Source: JAPWJZ01 sp966211335 (GTDB lineage Bacteria > Pseudomonadota > Alphaproteobacteria > Micavibrionales > UBA2020). Taken from it: DNA of 64,000 bases. Position numbers and translations under genes: made by a program. This document shows positions 26,440-35,000 of the stretch, piece by piece. Numbering within the stretch: the first letter of the stretch is position 1; every line of letters starts with the position of its first letter. Location of the stretch: positions 124,001-188,000 of the forward strand of contig CBIHNF010000004.1 of the NCBI GenBank assembly GCA_966211335.1. Direction: 5' to 3'. Below the pieces are notes generated by a model. It ran no database searches. It was not told the DNA's origin and worked only from the letters and a program-made list of their open reading frames with translations.

Positions 26440-26515
26440 TGTCATTTCGAGCGCAGCGAGAAATCTCCTCTTCTGCGTCACGAAGGGGAGATCCCTCACC
26501 TTGTTCGGGATGACA
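26440..26515. repeat. Dispersed intergenic inverted repeat
   Basis: An imperfect long inverted repeat that begins TGTCATTTCGAGCGCAGCGA and ends with CCTTGTTCGGGATGACA; inner arms GAAATCTCC and GGGGAGATCC pair. This sequence type is a well-known repeat in alphaproteobacterial and other intergenic regions. It lies between two minus-strand genes. Confidence 0.7.
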
Positions 26516-26522
26516 GCTTTTA

Positions 26523-27182
26523 TTACGGCTTGAACTTCGGCTTGCCGGCTTTGGCTTTTGCTTGAAGTTTCTTCAAGGTTTCCTCGGCGGCGCGTTTCTG
26601 GTCGTCCTTGTTGGCGCCGTCGAAGTCGCGGTTGCGGCGTTCGGGGGATTTGTTGGTTTCCCAATCGGCGAGGAAGCTTTGCACGCTGGCGTAGAAATTG
26701 CCGAAGGCGGCGCGCGACTGGTCGAGCGCGGTCTTGCCCTGCTTGTCGCGGATCAGGCTGTTGGCACCATGGTCGATGAGTGCCTTCATGCAATCCATCT
26801 TGCCGCTGGTGATCGCGGCACGCATGGCGGCGAAGAGCGGCGTGGTGCCGTCATTCGCCTGTGCATCCACTGTCGCCCCTGCCCGCACCAAGGCCGCGCA
26901 GGTTTCGGCATCGCCCCTTGTCGCGGCTTCATGCAGCGCCGTGCGGCCGTTGACATCCTTGCGGTTCAGATCCGCCTTCATGCGGATAAGGTCGCCTAAA
27001 ATTTCGCGGCGGCGGTAGGGCTGCATGTCGGAAAGCGCGGCGTAATGGCTGGCGGTGCGGCCGCCGGCGTCGGCCACATTCGGGTCGGCGCCGGCGTTGA
27101 GCAGCCGTTTCACATCGCCGCTTTCGCCCCGCCGGATGGCATCGAGAAGATTGCCTTGCGTCGCGGGAGGAATAGCGGCCAT
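26523..27182 (-). CDS. Ankyrin repeat protein
   Basis: A 219-residue protein with about four ankyrin repeats between residues 8 and 150 (for example GRTALHEAATRGDAETCAAL, GTTPLFAAM) and a Lys-rich C-terminal helix. No signal peptide. Ankyrin repeats mediate protein contacts; the partner is unknown. It lies 14 bases behind another ankyrin gene. Confidence 0.8.
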   Translation of the reverse strand: MAAIPPATQGNLLDAIRRGESGDVKRLLNAGADPNVADAGGRTASHYAALSDMQPYRRREILGDLIRMKADLNRKDVNGRTALHEAATRGDAETCAALVRAGATVDAQANDGTTPLFAAMRAAITSGKMDCMKALIDHGANSLIRDKQGKTALDQSRAAFGNFYASVQSFLADWETNKSPERRNRDFDGANKDDQKRAAEETLKKLQAKAKAGKPKFKP

Positions 27183-27196
27183 GTGCTGTTTCGCCT

Positions 27197-27559
27197 TTAC
27201 CTGGTGGAAAGCCCCGTGACGCCTGCCGTGCGCGCGATGAGTTCGATCATCGCAGGGTTGCCCGATTTTACCGCGAGGGACAGCGCTGTCCAGCCGTTTC
27301 TCGTCTCGGCGTTGATATCGGCGCCGGCGGTAATCAGCTCCGCCGCGATTTTGAGATTGCGGGTTTTCACCGCCACCAGCAGGGCCGTGCGGCCTTGCGC
27401 GTCCTTCGCATCGAGGCGCGCGCCGTCCGCAATCAATTGCCGCACCACGCGCGGATTGCCGTTTTCCACGGCAAAATGCAGCGGCGACAGGCCGTCGCGG
27501 TTGGTATCATCAAGGGGGACAGGGGGGAATTTGCGGACGTAGTTACGCTGTAAAGCCAT
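27197..27559 (-). CDS. Small ankyrin repeat protein
   Basis: A 120-residue protein with three ankyrin repeats (GLSPLHFAVENGNPRVVRQL, GRTALLVAVKTRNLKIAAEL, GWTALSLAVKSGNPAMIELI). The ATG at 27559 has GGAG about ten bases upstream; the frame extends to 27643 but that part shows no repeat character. It has its own natural end, so it is a tandem paralogue of the next gene and not a frameshifted half. Confidence 0.75.
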   Translation of the reverse strand: MALQRNYVRKFPPVPLDDTNRDGLSPLHFAVENGNPRVVRQLIADGARLDAKDAQGRTALLVAVKTRNLKIAAELITAGADINAETRNGWTALSLAVKSGNPAMIELIARTAGVTGLSTR

Positions 27560-27692
27560 GGACAATGCTCCTTCAAGAGGCACAAAAAAACCGCCGACGT
27601 ATAGCACGCGGCGGCACATTGTCCGCCAACGCTTTAGCTGCATTTATAATGCGCCCGCAAGCTGTCAGCTTCAAATCGGCGCAGAAACAAAA

Positions 27693-28058
27693 TTACGTCT
27701 GAGTCGGCCTGTTGTCAAGAATTGCGTGAAGAAAAAGCACAGCCCAGCCCAGCATGAGGCAGGTGCCGCCCACCGGCGCCGTCGCGCCAAAGCCTTCAAA
27801 GCCGGTGAAATACTTCGCACAAATTCCGCCCGAAAACAGCGCGATTCCAAGGCTGAAGGCGGTTTTGGCGGCCAGCATCCAGCGCCCCGGCAGGCGGCTG
27901 ATGTAGAGCAGCACGGCGGCATGGATCAGGGCGTAAACCGTCGCCTCCGCCACCATCTGCTTTGCATGTTCATCGGACAGCGCATGCGCCCCCACCGCGC
28001 CGGCGATGACGGCGGCAAGGCCGAAGAGCGCGGCCAGCGACTGCCAATAGTTTTTCAT
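27693..28058 (-). CDS. DUF423 family membrane protein
   Basis: A 121-residue protein with four hydrophobic helices and the DUF423/YgdD pattern (AAVIAGAVGAHAL, YALIHAAVLLYISR, APVGGTCLMLGWAVLFLHA). Inner-membrane protein of unknown function. The ATG at 28058 overlaps the stop of the upstream gene (ATGA), which supports this start over one 14 codons earlier. Confidence 0.85.
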   Translation of the reverse strand: MKNYWQSLAALFGLAAVIAGAVGAHALSDEHAKQMVAEATVYALIHAAVLLYISRLPGRWMLAAKTAFSLGIALFSGGICAKYFTGFEGFGATAPVGGTCLMLGWAVLFLHAILDNRPTQT

Positions 28059-28456
28059 GAAGCCCCCGCAAGTTTTGCAATGCGCGCCTGCCACAGGCAC
28101 AGTGCGGGCGTGACGCCCAGCTCCATGCCCAGCGCGAACAGGCCGATGGCCGGGGGCGTGCCGACAAACAGAAGGCTGCCGAGCCGCGCAACACCGCCGG
28201 TCACAACAAGCAACGTCAGCAGCCGCACGCGCGCGGTTTTGGTTTCAATGGCGGGAACGGACGACCAGAAGCAAAGCCCAATGGCGAAGAGAATGCCGAA
28301 GAGGTAGCGGAGATTACTGTCGAGCGACACATTCGGGGTATCGATAAAGTAGCGGCTGCCCAGCACCACCCCTGCCCCGCCCGCAAACACGGGCACGCAG
28401 GCACCGATGATGACGGCGGTCTGCAGCAACCGGCGCTCGGCGGCATAGGGTATCAC
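28055..28456 (-). CDS. DUF4345-like membrane protein
   Basis: A 133-residue protein with four hydrophobic segments and the pattern GSRYFIDTPNVSLDSNLRYLFGI followed by ARLGSLLFVG, as in DUF4345 proteins. Function unknown. It overlaps the ppk2 stop by four bases and the DUF423 start by four, forming a tightly coupled three-gene unit. Confidence 0.75.
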   Translation of the reverse strand: MIPYAAERRLLQTAVIIGACVPVFAGGAGVVLGSRYFIDTPNVSLDSNLRYLFGILFAIGLCFWSSVPAIETKTARVRLLTLLVVTGGVARLGSLLFVGTPPAIGLFALGMELGVTPALCLWQARIAKLAGAS

Positions 28457-29382
28457 TTCGGATTAAAGTCTTTCTTCGCGCTTTTTTTCTTCGCCGGTTT
28501 CTCGTCAGCCTTGGCGGGCTTTTCGGAACCGGGCAGCGGATCATCCGGGAAGTATTTTTTGCGGATGGCGGTGATATCGCCCGTGGGCGGCGGATATTCC
28601 ATCTTCAGGGATTCAAGCTTTTCCAGCACGATGGTGGAGATAGCGAGATCGCGGAACCACTTTTTGTCGGCGGGAATGGCGAACCACGGCGCAGCATCGG
28701 TCGAGCATTTGCCAAGCGCGTCTTCATAGGCATCCTGGTATTTGTCCCAGAATTCACGCTCGGTGAAATCACCCTCGTTCACCTTCCAGTGTTTCGACGG
28801 CGTATCAAGCCGTTCTTTCAGCCGCTCGATCTGCTCGTCCTTGCTGATGTGCAGGAAGAACTTCAGCACATGGGTGTTGTTGTCGGTCAAATTCTGTTCG
28901 AATTCGTTGATGCGGTCGTAGCGTTTCTTCCACACCTTCTCCGGCACCATGTCATGCACGCGGACGATGAGAACGTCTTCATAATGCGAGCGGTTGAAGA
29001 CAACCACTTCGCCCTTGTTCGGCGTTTGCTTGTGGATGCGCCAGAGGAAGTCATGCTCGCGCTCCTCAAGGCTCGGCGCCTTGAAACTCGCGACGCGCAC
29101 GCCCTGCGGGTTCATGGCACCGGCGATGACTTTCACCGTGCCGTCCTTGCCGCCGGCGTCCATCGCCTGCAGCACGATAAGAAGGGATTGCTTGTGGTCG
29201 GAATAGAGCAGCTCCTGCAGCTCCGCAATGCGGGCGAGGTTCTTGGCGGTCTGCTCTTTCGCCTCTTCCTTGGTCAGCTTGCCTTTGTAGCCGGTCTCGA
29301 TATCGCTCAGGTCAACCTTGCTGCCCGGCTCGATCCGCAACTTCCTCGAAAAATCCACGCGCCCTCTCCTGCTTTTTCCCAC
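28453..29382 (-). CDS. ppk2: Polyphosphate kinase 2 family protein
   Basis: A 309-residue PPK2. The Walker A-like loop is VLQAMDAGGKDGTVK, followed by VFNRSHYEDVLIVRVHDMVP and the lid region with many basic residues. PPK2 transfers phosphate between polyphosphate and (d)NDP or NMP; the subclass cannot be fixed by eye. The C-terminus has a Lys-rich tail. First gene of a three-gene unit. Confidence 0.9.
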   Translation of the reverse strand: MGKSRRGRVDFSRKLRIEPGSKVDLSDIETGYKGKLTKEEAKEQTAKNLARIAELQELLYSDHKQSLLIVLQAMDAGGKDGTVKVIAGAMNPQGVRVASFKAPSLEEREHDFLWRIHKQTPNKGEVVVFNRSHYEDVLIVRVHDMVPEKVWKKRYDRINEFEQNLTDNNTHVLKFFLHISKDEQIERLKERLDTPSKHWKVNEGDFTEREFWDKYQDAYEDALGKCSTDAAPWFAIPADKKWFRDLAISTIVLEKLESLKMEYPPPTGDITAIRKKYFPDDPLPGSEKPAKADEKPAKKKSAKKDFNPK

Positions 29383-29489
29383 TTGTAGTATATCCTATTT
29401 ATTATGTCAATTGGTTAATGCGCGCTGCACGCGCTCATTATTGACGAACAGGACGGTTTGGGAAAGTTTAAACGGGCGTTCAAGAAAAG

Positions 29490-29846
29490 TTACATATCCT
29501 CGTCATCATCCCCATCATCACCATCGCGGCTGTCTTCATCGTCCTCGTTGTCTTCATCTTCGAGTTCGACGGGGTGCTGGCGGGTGTAGGCGTTGGGGAC
29601 TTGCGTCACATCGCTGGAGTGGCTTTCGGTGCCGTCGTCGTTCGGCGGCAGGCCGATGACGGGGACGTCATCATCAGCCACATCGTCCTGGGCGTCATCC
29701 ATGTAATCATCCGCGCCCCTGGCGGTGTAGCCATCGGCGGAGGCCAGCTGGAAATGCGCGGGTAACGCGGCGGCGCCGGCCTGTAACGGTTGCCCGAACA
29801 GCGCGGCACCCAGCAGGGCGGCGAAAATGGCATAGGCTTTTGACAT
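29490..29846 (-). CDS. Exported acidic low-complexity protein
   Basis: A 118-residue protein with a signal peptide (cleavage near AGA-AA) and a mature part dominated by Asp and Glu, ending in a nearly pure acidic run. Possibly a calcium- or metal-binding periplasmic peptide; no family recognised. Confidence 0.55.
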   Translation of the reverse strand: MSKAYAIFAALLGAALFGQPLQAGAAALPAHFQLASADGYTARGADDYMDDAQDDVADDDVPVIGLPPNDDGTESHSSDVTQVPNAYTRQHPVELEDEDNEDDEDSRDGDDGDDDEDM

Positions 29847-29963
29847 GGATTTCAGCTCCTCTTCCCCTCAAGTATATCAGGGAAAAATGAATAAAAATTG
29901 TTACGAATTATCAATGCTTTAGAAAGCTTGAACCAGTTGCGACCTATTCTCAACAAAAACGCG

Positions 29964-30431
29964 TCACGGCCCGTTCGGCAAATTCTGGATGAGCTTCTGA
30001 CGCTCCTCCGTCGTCAGCGAGCCTGCGATATCGGAGCCGAGCACCTGCCCTTTTTCCAGCAGCGCATCGACCGATGTGCGCACCTCGGCAAAGGCCTTGT
30101 CGAGGTCTTCCTGCTTATAGGCATCCTGCGCGAGAATTTTCTTCACCGCGTCGCGCTTCGCTTTCACATCTTTCAGCTGCTTCTGGATGGCGGGCCAGTC
30201 TTTCTCCGCCGCGGCCATCGCCTTTGTGCGGCTGTCTGGATTAAGGTCGCTGAATGCCGAGATCACTTGCGCGATCTTGCCGCCGCCATTGCCTGCATAA
30301 ATATGCTTGCCGACCAGCAGCCCGCCGAAGAAAAGGTTCAGCGCAAGACTGATGAGCAGCACCCAGCCCATGCATGATTTGGAGCAAGCCCCCATTGCAC
30401 CGTTGATGTCAGCACCGTTCACATCCGTCAT
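29964..30431 (-). CDS. Periplasmic heavy-metal sensor-like protein
   Basis: A 155-residue protein with one N-terminal TM helix (WVLLISLALNLFFGGLLVG) and a helical periplasmic part (LNPDSRTKAMAAAEKDWP, LTTEERQKLIQNLPNGP) like the Spy/CnrX-type heavy-metal resistance family. It overlaps the anti-sigma gene by four bases and probably senses envelope stress or metals for the sigma factor upstream. Confidence 0.75.
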   Translation of the reverse strand: MTDVNGADINGAMGACSKSCMGWVLLISLALNLFFGGLLVGKHIYAGNGGGKIAQVISAFSDLNPDSRTKAMAAAEKDWPAIQKQLKDVKAKRDAVKKILAQDAYKQEDLDKAFAEVRTSVDALLEKGQVLGSDIAGSLTTEERQKLIQNLPNGP

Positions 30432-30727
30432 ATGATATCCTCCACACCAATATCACCAAACAAAAGCGCACCAAAACCGCCGCCGGCCGCATGGCCTTCG
30501 TGCCCCATGGCAATGCCTATGACCGCGACAATCGCAAGCGCCGCGATTTTGAGCGACAAACCGTAACGCCATTCCGCCGCAAAGCGCTGCAGGCGGCTGA
30601 CATTCGCCGGACGTCTCTCCTGCGCCAGATGCGGCACCACAGTCGTGATGCGGTTCAGCAAATCCGCCGGCGCGGGGCCGAAATCCATCTGCCGTATCAT
30701 CGCTTCAATATTGTCATGCTCAGCCAT
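30428..30727 (-). CDS. Putative small anti-sigma factor
   Basis: A 99-residue protein with a short cytoplasmic N-terminal part (residues 1-55) and one TM helix (IAALAIVAVIGIAMG). It sits between an ECF sigma gene (8-base overlap) and a sensor gene (4-base overlap), the classical place of a membrane anti-sigma factor. No zinc-binding HxxxCxxC motif is present, so the call rests on position and topology. Confidence 0.6.
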   Translation of the reverse strand: MAEHDNIEAMIRQMDFGPAPADLLNRITTVVPHLAQERRPANVSRLQRFAAEWRYGLSLKIAALAIVAVIGIAMGHEGHAAGGGFGALLFGDIGVEDII

Positions 30728-31289
30728 ATCGTGCCCTTTCTTCTTCCAGCAAACCGCGCAGCGTTTTGCGCGCGCGCACCAGCAACCCTTCCAGCGCCTT
30801 GACGTGCATATCCATCACCTTCGCGGCCTCGGGGTTTGTCAGCCCCTGGAAGTAGCAAAGCGTCACCGCCAGCTTCTGCCGCTCCGGCAGCGTATCAAGG
30901 GCGACGCGCACCTTGTCGTTCTTCTGCCGCTCGGCCAGCAGCGCCTCGCCGTTCGGCCCCTCGCCTGCCATATCTTCCGGTATCTCTGACGCCGTGCGGT
31001 CGACTTTCGTTTTCCGCAGCTGGTCGTGGCAGCAGTTGACGACGATGCGGTAGAGCCAGGTGGTGAAGGCCGCCTTGCCTTCCTCCCACCGCGGGGCGTA
31101 GATCCAGAGGCGTGTAAACACCTCCTGCGCTACATCTTCCGCTTGCGCCTGTCCTTTGACCATCGCCCGTGCGATGCCGTAGATGCGGTTGATATGCCGC
31201 TTCGCGAGAATGTCAAAAGCCATGCGGTCGCCCGCCGCCACGCGCGTCATCAGGTCTTCGTCCTTGATCGATGACGGCTGTGGCTGCAT
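30720..31289 (-). CDS. ECF family RNA polymerase sigma factor
   Basis: A 189-residue sigma-70 family protein with region 2 (DILAKRHINRIYGIARAMVKGQAQAEDVAQEVFTRLW in outline) and region 4 (LPERQKLAVTLCYFQGLTNPEAAKVM). It should direct transcription on release from the adjacent anti-sigma factor. The gap to the upstream Thr/Gly-rich gene is only 23 bases, so the two may share a transcript. Confidence 0.9.
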   Translation of the reverse strand: MQPQPSSIKDEDLMTRVAAGDRMAFDILAKRHINRIYGIARAMVKGQAQAEDVAQEVFTRLWIYAPRWEEGKAAFTTWLYRIVVNCCHDQLRKTKVDRTASEIPEDMAGEGPNGEALLAERQKNDKVRVALDTLPERQKLAVTLCYFQGLTNPEAAKVMDMHVKALEGLLVRARKTLRGLLEEERARYG

Positions 31290-31312
31290 CGTCGGTTTCA
31301 GTCCTTGAATGG

Positions 31313-31942
31313 TTACGGGTTGGGCGTGAAAGTCACCGTGCCCGTATGCGTGTTGCCGCCGACGCCGGTATGCGTATCGGTCAGCGTATTCGTGTCCTTA
31401 TCATAGCTGTAGTCCGACGAATTGGAATAGGTCTTGCCAGATTGCGTGGTGACGGTGTTGCTGTTGCTTAGAGTTCCGTCGCCATGCGTCGTTGTGCCGG
31501 AATAGGTGCCGGTGTTGCCGCTGCCGGTCGTATAAGTTCCGGTGCGCGTGCCGCCGCCGGCCGTGCCGGTCGATGTCACCGTATGGCCCTTGGCGCCTGT
31601 CGCCGTACCGTTATAGGTATCGGTCGTTGTGTTATAGGTGCCGGTGCGCGTGCCGCCGCGCGTGTTGTTGAGGTTGCGGGTGACGGTCGTGTCGTCCTTG
31701 TTATAGCTGCCGTCGATGTTGCGGCCGAAGGTGCGTCCCTGTTCGCCTGTCACACTCTGGTTACGCGTCCACCCCTGCCCGCGCGCGGCGCTGCCGCTGC
31801 CGGAATAAGTGCCCGTGCGGCCGGAGCCCGTGGAATAGCCGCCGCCATGCGACCAGCTGCGCGCCTCCGCCGTGGATGATGCCGCCATCAGTGCCACAGC
31901 GGCGACGAGTGCGAGGGTCTTGAGGGGGAAAGCTTTTTTCAT
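31313..31942 (-). CDS. Exported Thr/Gly/Ser-rich repeat protein
   Basis: A 209-residue protein with a signal peptide (cleavage near AEA) and a mature part made of short repeats of the form TRTGTY, GNTGTYSG, NTHTGTVTF. The bias points to a surface or periplasmic beta-rich structure. It is upstream of the ECF sigma operon on the same strand and could be a target or part of the same stress response (inference). Confidence 0.6.
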   Translation of the reverse strand: MKKAFPLKTLALVAAVALMAASSTAEARSWSHGGGYSTGSGRTGTYSGSGSAARGQGWTRNQSVTGEQGRTFGRNIDGSYNKDDTTVTRNLNNTRGGTRTGTYNTTTDTYNGTATGAKGHTVTSTGTAGGGTRTGTYTTGSGNTGTYSGTTTHGDGTLSNSNTVTTQSGKTYSNSSDYSYDKDTNTLTDTHTGVGGNTHTGTVTFTPNP

Positions 31943-32094
31943 GTGCGTGTTCCTTTAGGGGCAATGTTGTTGTTCTATGTCCATTATACCGGGCAGTGGT
32001 TAAAACCCCTGCGTGGCCATATATCACCCTGAAAAGGAACGAAAATTCTGCCTATTGGTAGGTCAGCTGCCACTTTTTTTTGAAAGGAACAGCC

Positions 32095-32241
32095 ATGCCC
32101 ATCACCCATGAAAAAGGCATCGAGGAACTCGATAAACTTAAAAAGAAGCCCGACAGCCAGACCGATAACAAGAAGGCCGAGCCGAACGAAAACAACGTGC
32201 CCGACCCAGAAGGCGAACACCCGCCGATGTATTCCAAATAA
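32095..32241 (+). CDS. Small hydrophilic protein (48 aa)
   Basis: A 48-residue reading frame with a good ribosome binding site (AAAGGA nine bases before the ATG), composed mostly of Lys, Asp, Glu, Pro and Asn, and directly followed by a strong terminator, which supports a real gene. It has no hydrophobic segment. Function unknown. Confidence 0.55.
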   Translation: MPITHEKGIEELDKLKKKPDSQTDNKKAEPNENNVPDPEGEHPPMYSK

Positions 32242-32250
32242 AACGCATAG

Positions 32251-32284
32251 AAAAAGGGCCCGGTGGAAACCACCGGGCCCTTTA
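32251..32284. terminator. Bidirectional rho-independent terminator
   Basis: AAAAAGGGCCCGGTGG, AAA loop, CCACCGGGCCCTTT: a perfect long GC stem between the 48-residue gene and the convergent CsbD gene. Confidence 0.9.
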
Positions 32285-32298
32285 TTCGTGAGGCGATA

Positions 32299-32472
32299 TT
32301 ATTCGCCGCGCAGTGCGTCTTTAGCACCGCCGACAGCGTTCTGGACTTTGCCAGCCAGCTTTTCAGCCTTGCCGTCTGCTTTCAGTTTTGCGTCGCCGGT
32401 CAGTTTACCAGCGGCTTCTTTGATGGCGCCTGCGGCTTGCTTGCCCGAACCTTCGATACGATCTTTATCCAT
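32299..32472 (-). CDS. CsbD family stress protein
   Basis: A 57-residue protein with the CsbD pattern (MDKDRIEGSGKQAAGAIKEA, then GKLTGDAKLKADGKAEKLAGK). Such proteins are small, helical and induced by general stress. The ATG at 32472 is preceded by GGAG. The long reading frame that continues upstream in this phase is only an antisense shadow of the metallophosphoesterase gene. Confidence 0.88.
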   Translation of the reverse strand: MDKDRIEGSGKQAAGAIKEAAGKLTGDAKLKADGKAEKLAGKVQNAVGGAKDALRGE

Positions 32473-32625
32473 GGTGTTCTCCTGATTGATTTCGTTGACG
32501 TAACATTCGTAAAGACCAACGGCAGCGCGGCAGCTTTCGTTCCTTATCCTTAAAAGCAGCTGAATTCGCACAGTTTTCCGGCATTTGCGGTGGCTTTTTC
32601 CGATGCGCCGACCTAAATTAGGCGC

Positions 32626-33780
32626 ATGAAACGGTTCCTCCTCATCACGTTTATGGTTTTCCTGTTCAACGCCTACCTCGCCTTGCGCATTTCGATGCGC
32701 TGGCCTGCGGCGGCGGATCATCCTGTTCTTGTCAGCATTTTCACGCTTGTCTTCGCGCTGCTCGAAATATCGGGGCCCTTCGCGGATGATTACATCCACA
32801 GCCTCAGTGAAAAACGCTGGGCCGCCGTCACCGCGCGCGTCTTCAGCTGGATCGCCTATATGGCGATGGGCATCTTCTCCATCCTCCTCATTTATACACT
32901 GGTCGCCGATGTTATTTCGCTGGCGTGGCGTTATTTCTTTCCGCCGCAAGACCTGGAGGCTTTCCAGCTGCGCACGCTGCTGGTGATCGCGGGCGCAACC
33001 ACTCTGACAATCATCATCGGCCTTGTGCAGACCTTCACGGGCCCCGTGATTAAAAGAATAACCGTTCCGCTGAAAGGCCTGCCGCCCACCTTTGATGGTT
33101 TCCGCATCGTCCAGATCAGCGATTTGCACGTCGGCCCCACAATAGGCCGCGATTACACCCAGAAAGTCGTCGCCATGGCGAACAGCCTTGCGCCAGACCT
33201 TGTCGCCCTGACCGGCGATTTTATTGACGGTACCGTCAAGCAACTAATGCCGGGCGTCGAGCCGCTGAAAAATCTGAAGGCACCAAGCGGCATATACTAC
33301 ATTCCCGGCAACCATGAATATTACTGGGGCGTAGATGAATGGCTGGATGCTTTCACCAGCCTTGGCGCGCGGGTGCTGATGAACCGGCACGAAGTTGTGA
33401 CGCGCAACGGCGAAGGCTTCGTGCTTGCCGGCGTTCCCGATTATTCGACGCTGCATATGAAAGGTGTCGAGCGCCTGAACCCTGAGAAGTCGCTTATTGG
33501 CGCGCCGGCGGGTCTTGTTAAAATACTGCTCGCCCACCAGCCGGCGACCTATGACATGGCGTCGAAAGCGGGCTTTGACCTCATGCTCTCCGGCCATACG
33601 CACGGCGGGCAATACTTCCCCTACAGTCTCATGATCGGGCTGTTCCAGCGCTATCATGGCGGACTTGAAAGCCATGGCGATCTGCAGATTTACACCAGCC
33701 ACGGCACCGGCTACTGGGGCCCGCCGCTGCGCACCTTCGTGCCATCGGAAATTACACTGCTGACGTTGAAAGCCGCCTAA
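32626..33780 (+). CDS. Membrane-anchored metallophosphoesterase
   Basis: A 384-residue protein with about four N-terminal TM helices (residues 1-140) and a calcineurin-like phosphoesterase domain: ISDLHVG, ALTGDFIDG, IPGNHEYYWG, and LSGHTHGGQYFP, all metal ligands present. It belongs to the YkuE/YaeI-type group, some of which act on UDP-diacylglucosamine or other lipids; the substrate here is unknown. Divergent from csbD with a 153-base gap. Confidence 0.88.
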   Translation: MKRFLLITFMVFLFNAYLALRISMRWPAAADHPVLVSIFTLVFALLEISGPFADDYIHSLSEKRWAAVTARVFSWIAYMAMGIFSILLIYTLVADVISLAWRYFFPPQDLEAFQLRTLLVIAGATTLTIIIGLVQTFTGPVIKRITVPLKGLPPTFDGFRIVQISDLHVGPTIGRDYTQKVVAMANSLAPDLVALTGDFIDGTVKQLMPGVEPLKNLKAPSGIYYIPGNHEYYWGVDEWLDAFTSLGARVLMNRHEVVTRNGEGFVLAGVPDYSTLHMKGVERLNPEKSLIGAPAGLVKILLAHQPATYDMASKAGFDLMLSGHTHGGQYFPYSLMIGLFQRYHGGLESHGDLQIYTSHGTGYWGPPLRTFVPSEITLLTLKAA

Positions 33781-33785
33781 GTAAA

Positions 33786-34766
33786 TTAGCTGAAACGCAC
33801 CATCTTTTTCGTCTCGTCATCCCAGAGGGCGAGGCGGAAGCAACCCGGCACGTCTTTCAGTGTGCGCTTGGGCACATCGCGCAGGGCGGGGATATTCGCA
33901 AGGCATTCCCGCAGGCGATAGGACGGCACGTTGCCATTCAGGTGGTGGATATGGTGCAGGTTGATGTTGTTGACAGCCCAGTTGATGACGGCCGGAAATT
34001 CAAAGTAGGAGCTGCCGTGCATGCCGGCGTCAAAATAGGTCCATTCATCGGCACTGTTCCAGTAGGTGTCTTCATACTGGTGCTGAATGTAAAAGCCCGC
34101 AACGCCGAGTGCGCTGCCCAGCCAGACGACCGGCAGGTAGACAGTCCAAAAGGCATGCCAGCCGCAGAAATAAACAACGCCCGCGAAAACAGCGGCGATG
34201 CCGATGTTCGTTGCCATGATGCCCGACCATATCTTGACGGTATGGAACGGGTTGTCGAGCGGCAGGCGGAACTTGACGCCAAACAGCATGAACGGCGCGA
34301 TAATCAGCACGAAAGCCGGATGGCGGTAAATGCGGTACCAGGCTTTGCGCAACGGGGGCAGCGCCTGATATTCCTTCACCGTCAGCGTATCAAAATCGCC
34401 GACGCCGCGGCGGTCGAGGTTGCCGGAAAAAGCGTGATGCACCGTATGCGTCTTTTTCCAGTAGTGGTATGGCGCAAGGGTGAACATGCCCAGGACGGTG
34501 CCGACGATATTATTGACGCGGCGGGAGGTGAAATAGGAGCCATGGCCGCAGTCATGCTGAATGGTAAAGAGCCGCGTCACCATAAAGCCCGCGAAAGGCA
34601 TAAGCAGAAGCGAGGCGTACCAGCCCCGCGGCAAGCCGTACATCATCCCCGCGGTCGAGGCGACGAGGATGGCAAAGGTCAGCGAGATTTCAAGGACAGC
34701 CTTTTTGTCGTCAGGCGCGGAAAACGTCTTGATGCGTTTAATCAGCGCATCGGGGTGGTCGGTCAT
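33786..34766 (-). CDS. Fatty acid desaturase family protein
   Basis: A 326-residue integral membrane di-iron enzyme with three histidine boxes: HDCGH at 71-75, HTVHH at 107-111 and HHIHH near residue 272. Hydrophobic pairs of helices lie between them. Related to acyl-lipid and carotene desaturases/hydroxylases; no N-terminal cytochrome b5 domain. It converges on the metallophosphoesterase gene with five bases between. Confidence 0.88.
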   Translation of the reverse strand: MTDHPDALIKRIKTFSAPDDKKAVLEISLTFAILVASTAGMMYGLPRGWYASLLLMPFAGFMVTRLFTIQHDCGHGSYFTSRRVNNIVGTVLGMFTLAPYHYWKKTHTVHHAFSGNLDRRGVGDFDTLTVKEYQALPPLRKAWYRIYRHPAFVLIIAPFMLFGVKFRLPLDNPFHTVKIWSGIMATNIGIAAVFAGVVYFCGWHAFWTVYLPVVWLGSALGVAGFYIQHQYEDTYWNSADEWTYFDAGMHGSSYFEFPAVINWAVNNINLHHIHHLNGNVPSYRLRECLANIPALRDVPKRTLKDVPGCFRLALWDDETKKMVRFS

Positions 34767-35000
34767 TATGTTTTACCTTGTGAAGTGCTTGCCGGTTAAT
34801 CTCTGCCATAACATACAGCATTCCGAAGGGTTTTTGAATGCGTTGTTATGCACCCGGCCTTGATGCCCTCCCCAAAGGGCCCAACACCTTGGAAAAAGAT
34901 AATGATTCCCTTTGGAACCGTTTGTTGTATTGCACCATTGGCACCTTACATTCGGAGTTACCAAAGAAACCCTATCCATAACAACTTAAGGAATATACCT

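Noticed and set aside
26523..27559. A single ankyrin gene split by a frameshift
   Set aside because: Both parts have their own start with ribosome site and natural repeat boundaries, and 14 bases separate them.
32473..33243. Long minus-strand frame continuing upstream of CsbD
   Set aside because: It is antisense to the well-supported metallophosphoesterase; the CsbD domain has its own ATG and ribosome site at 32472.
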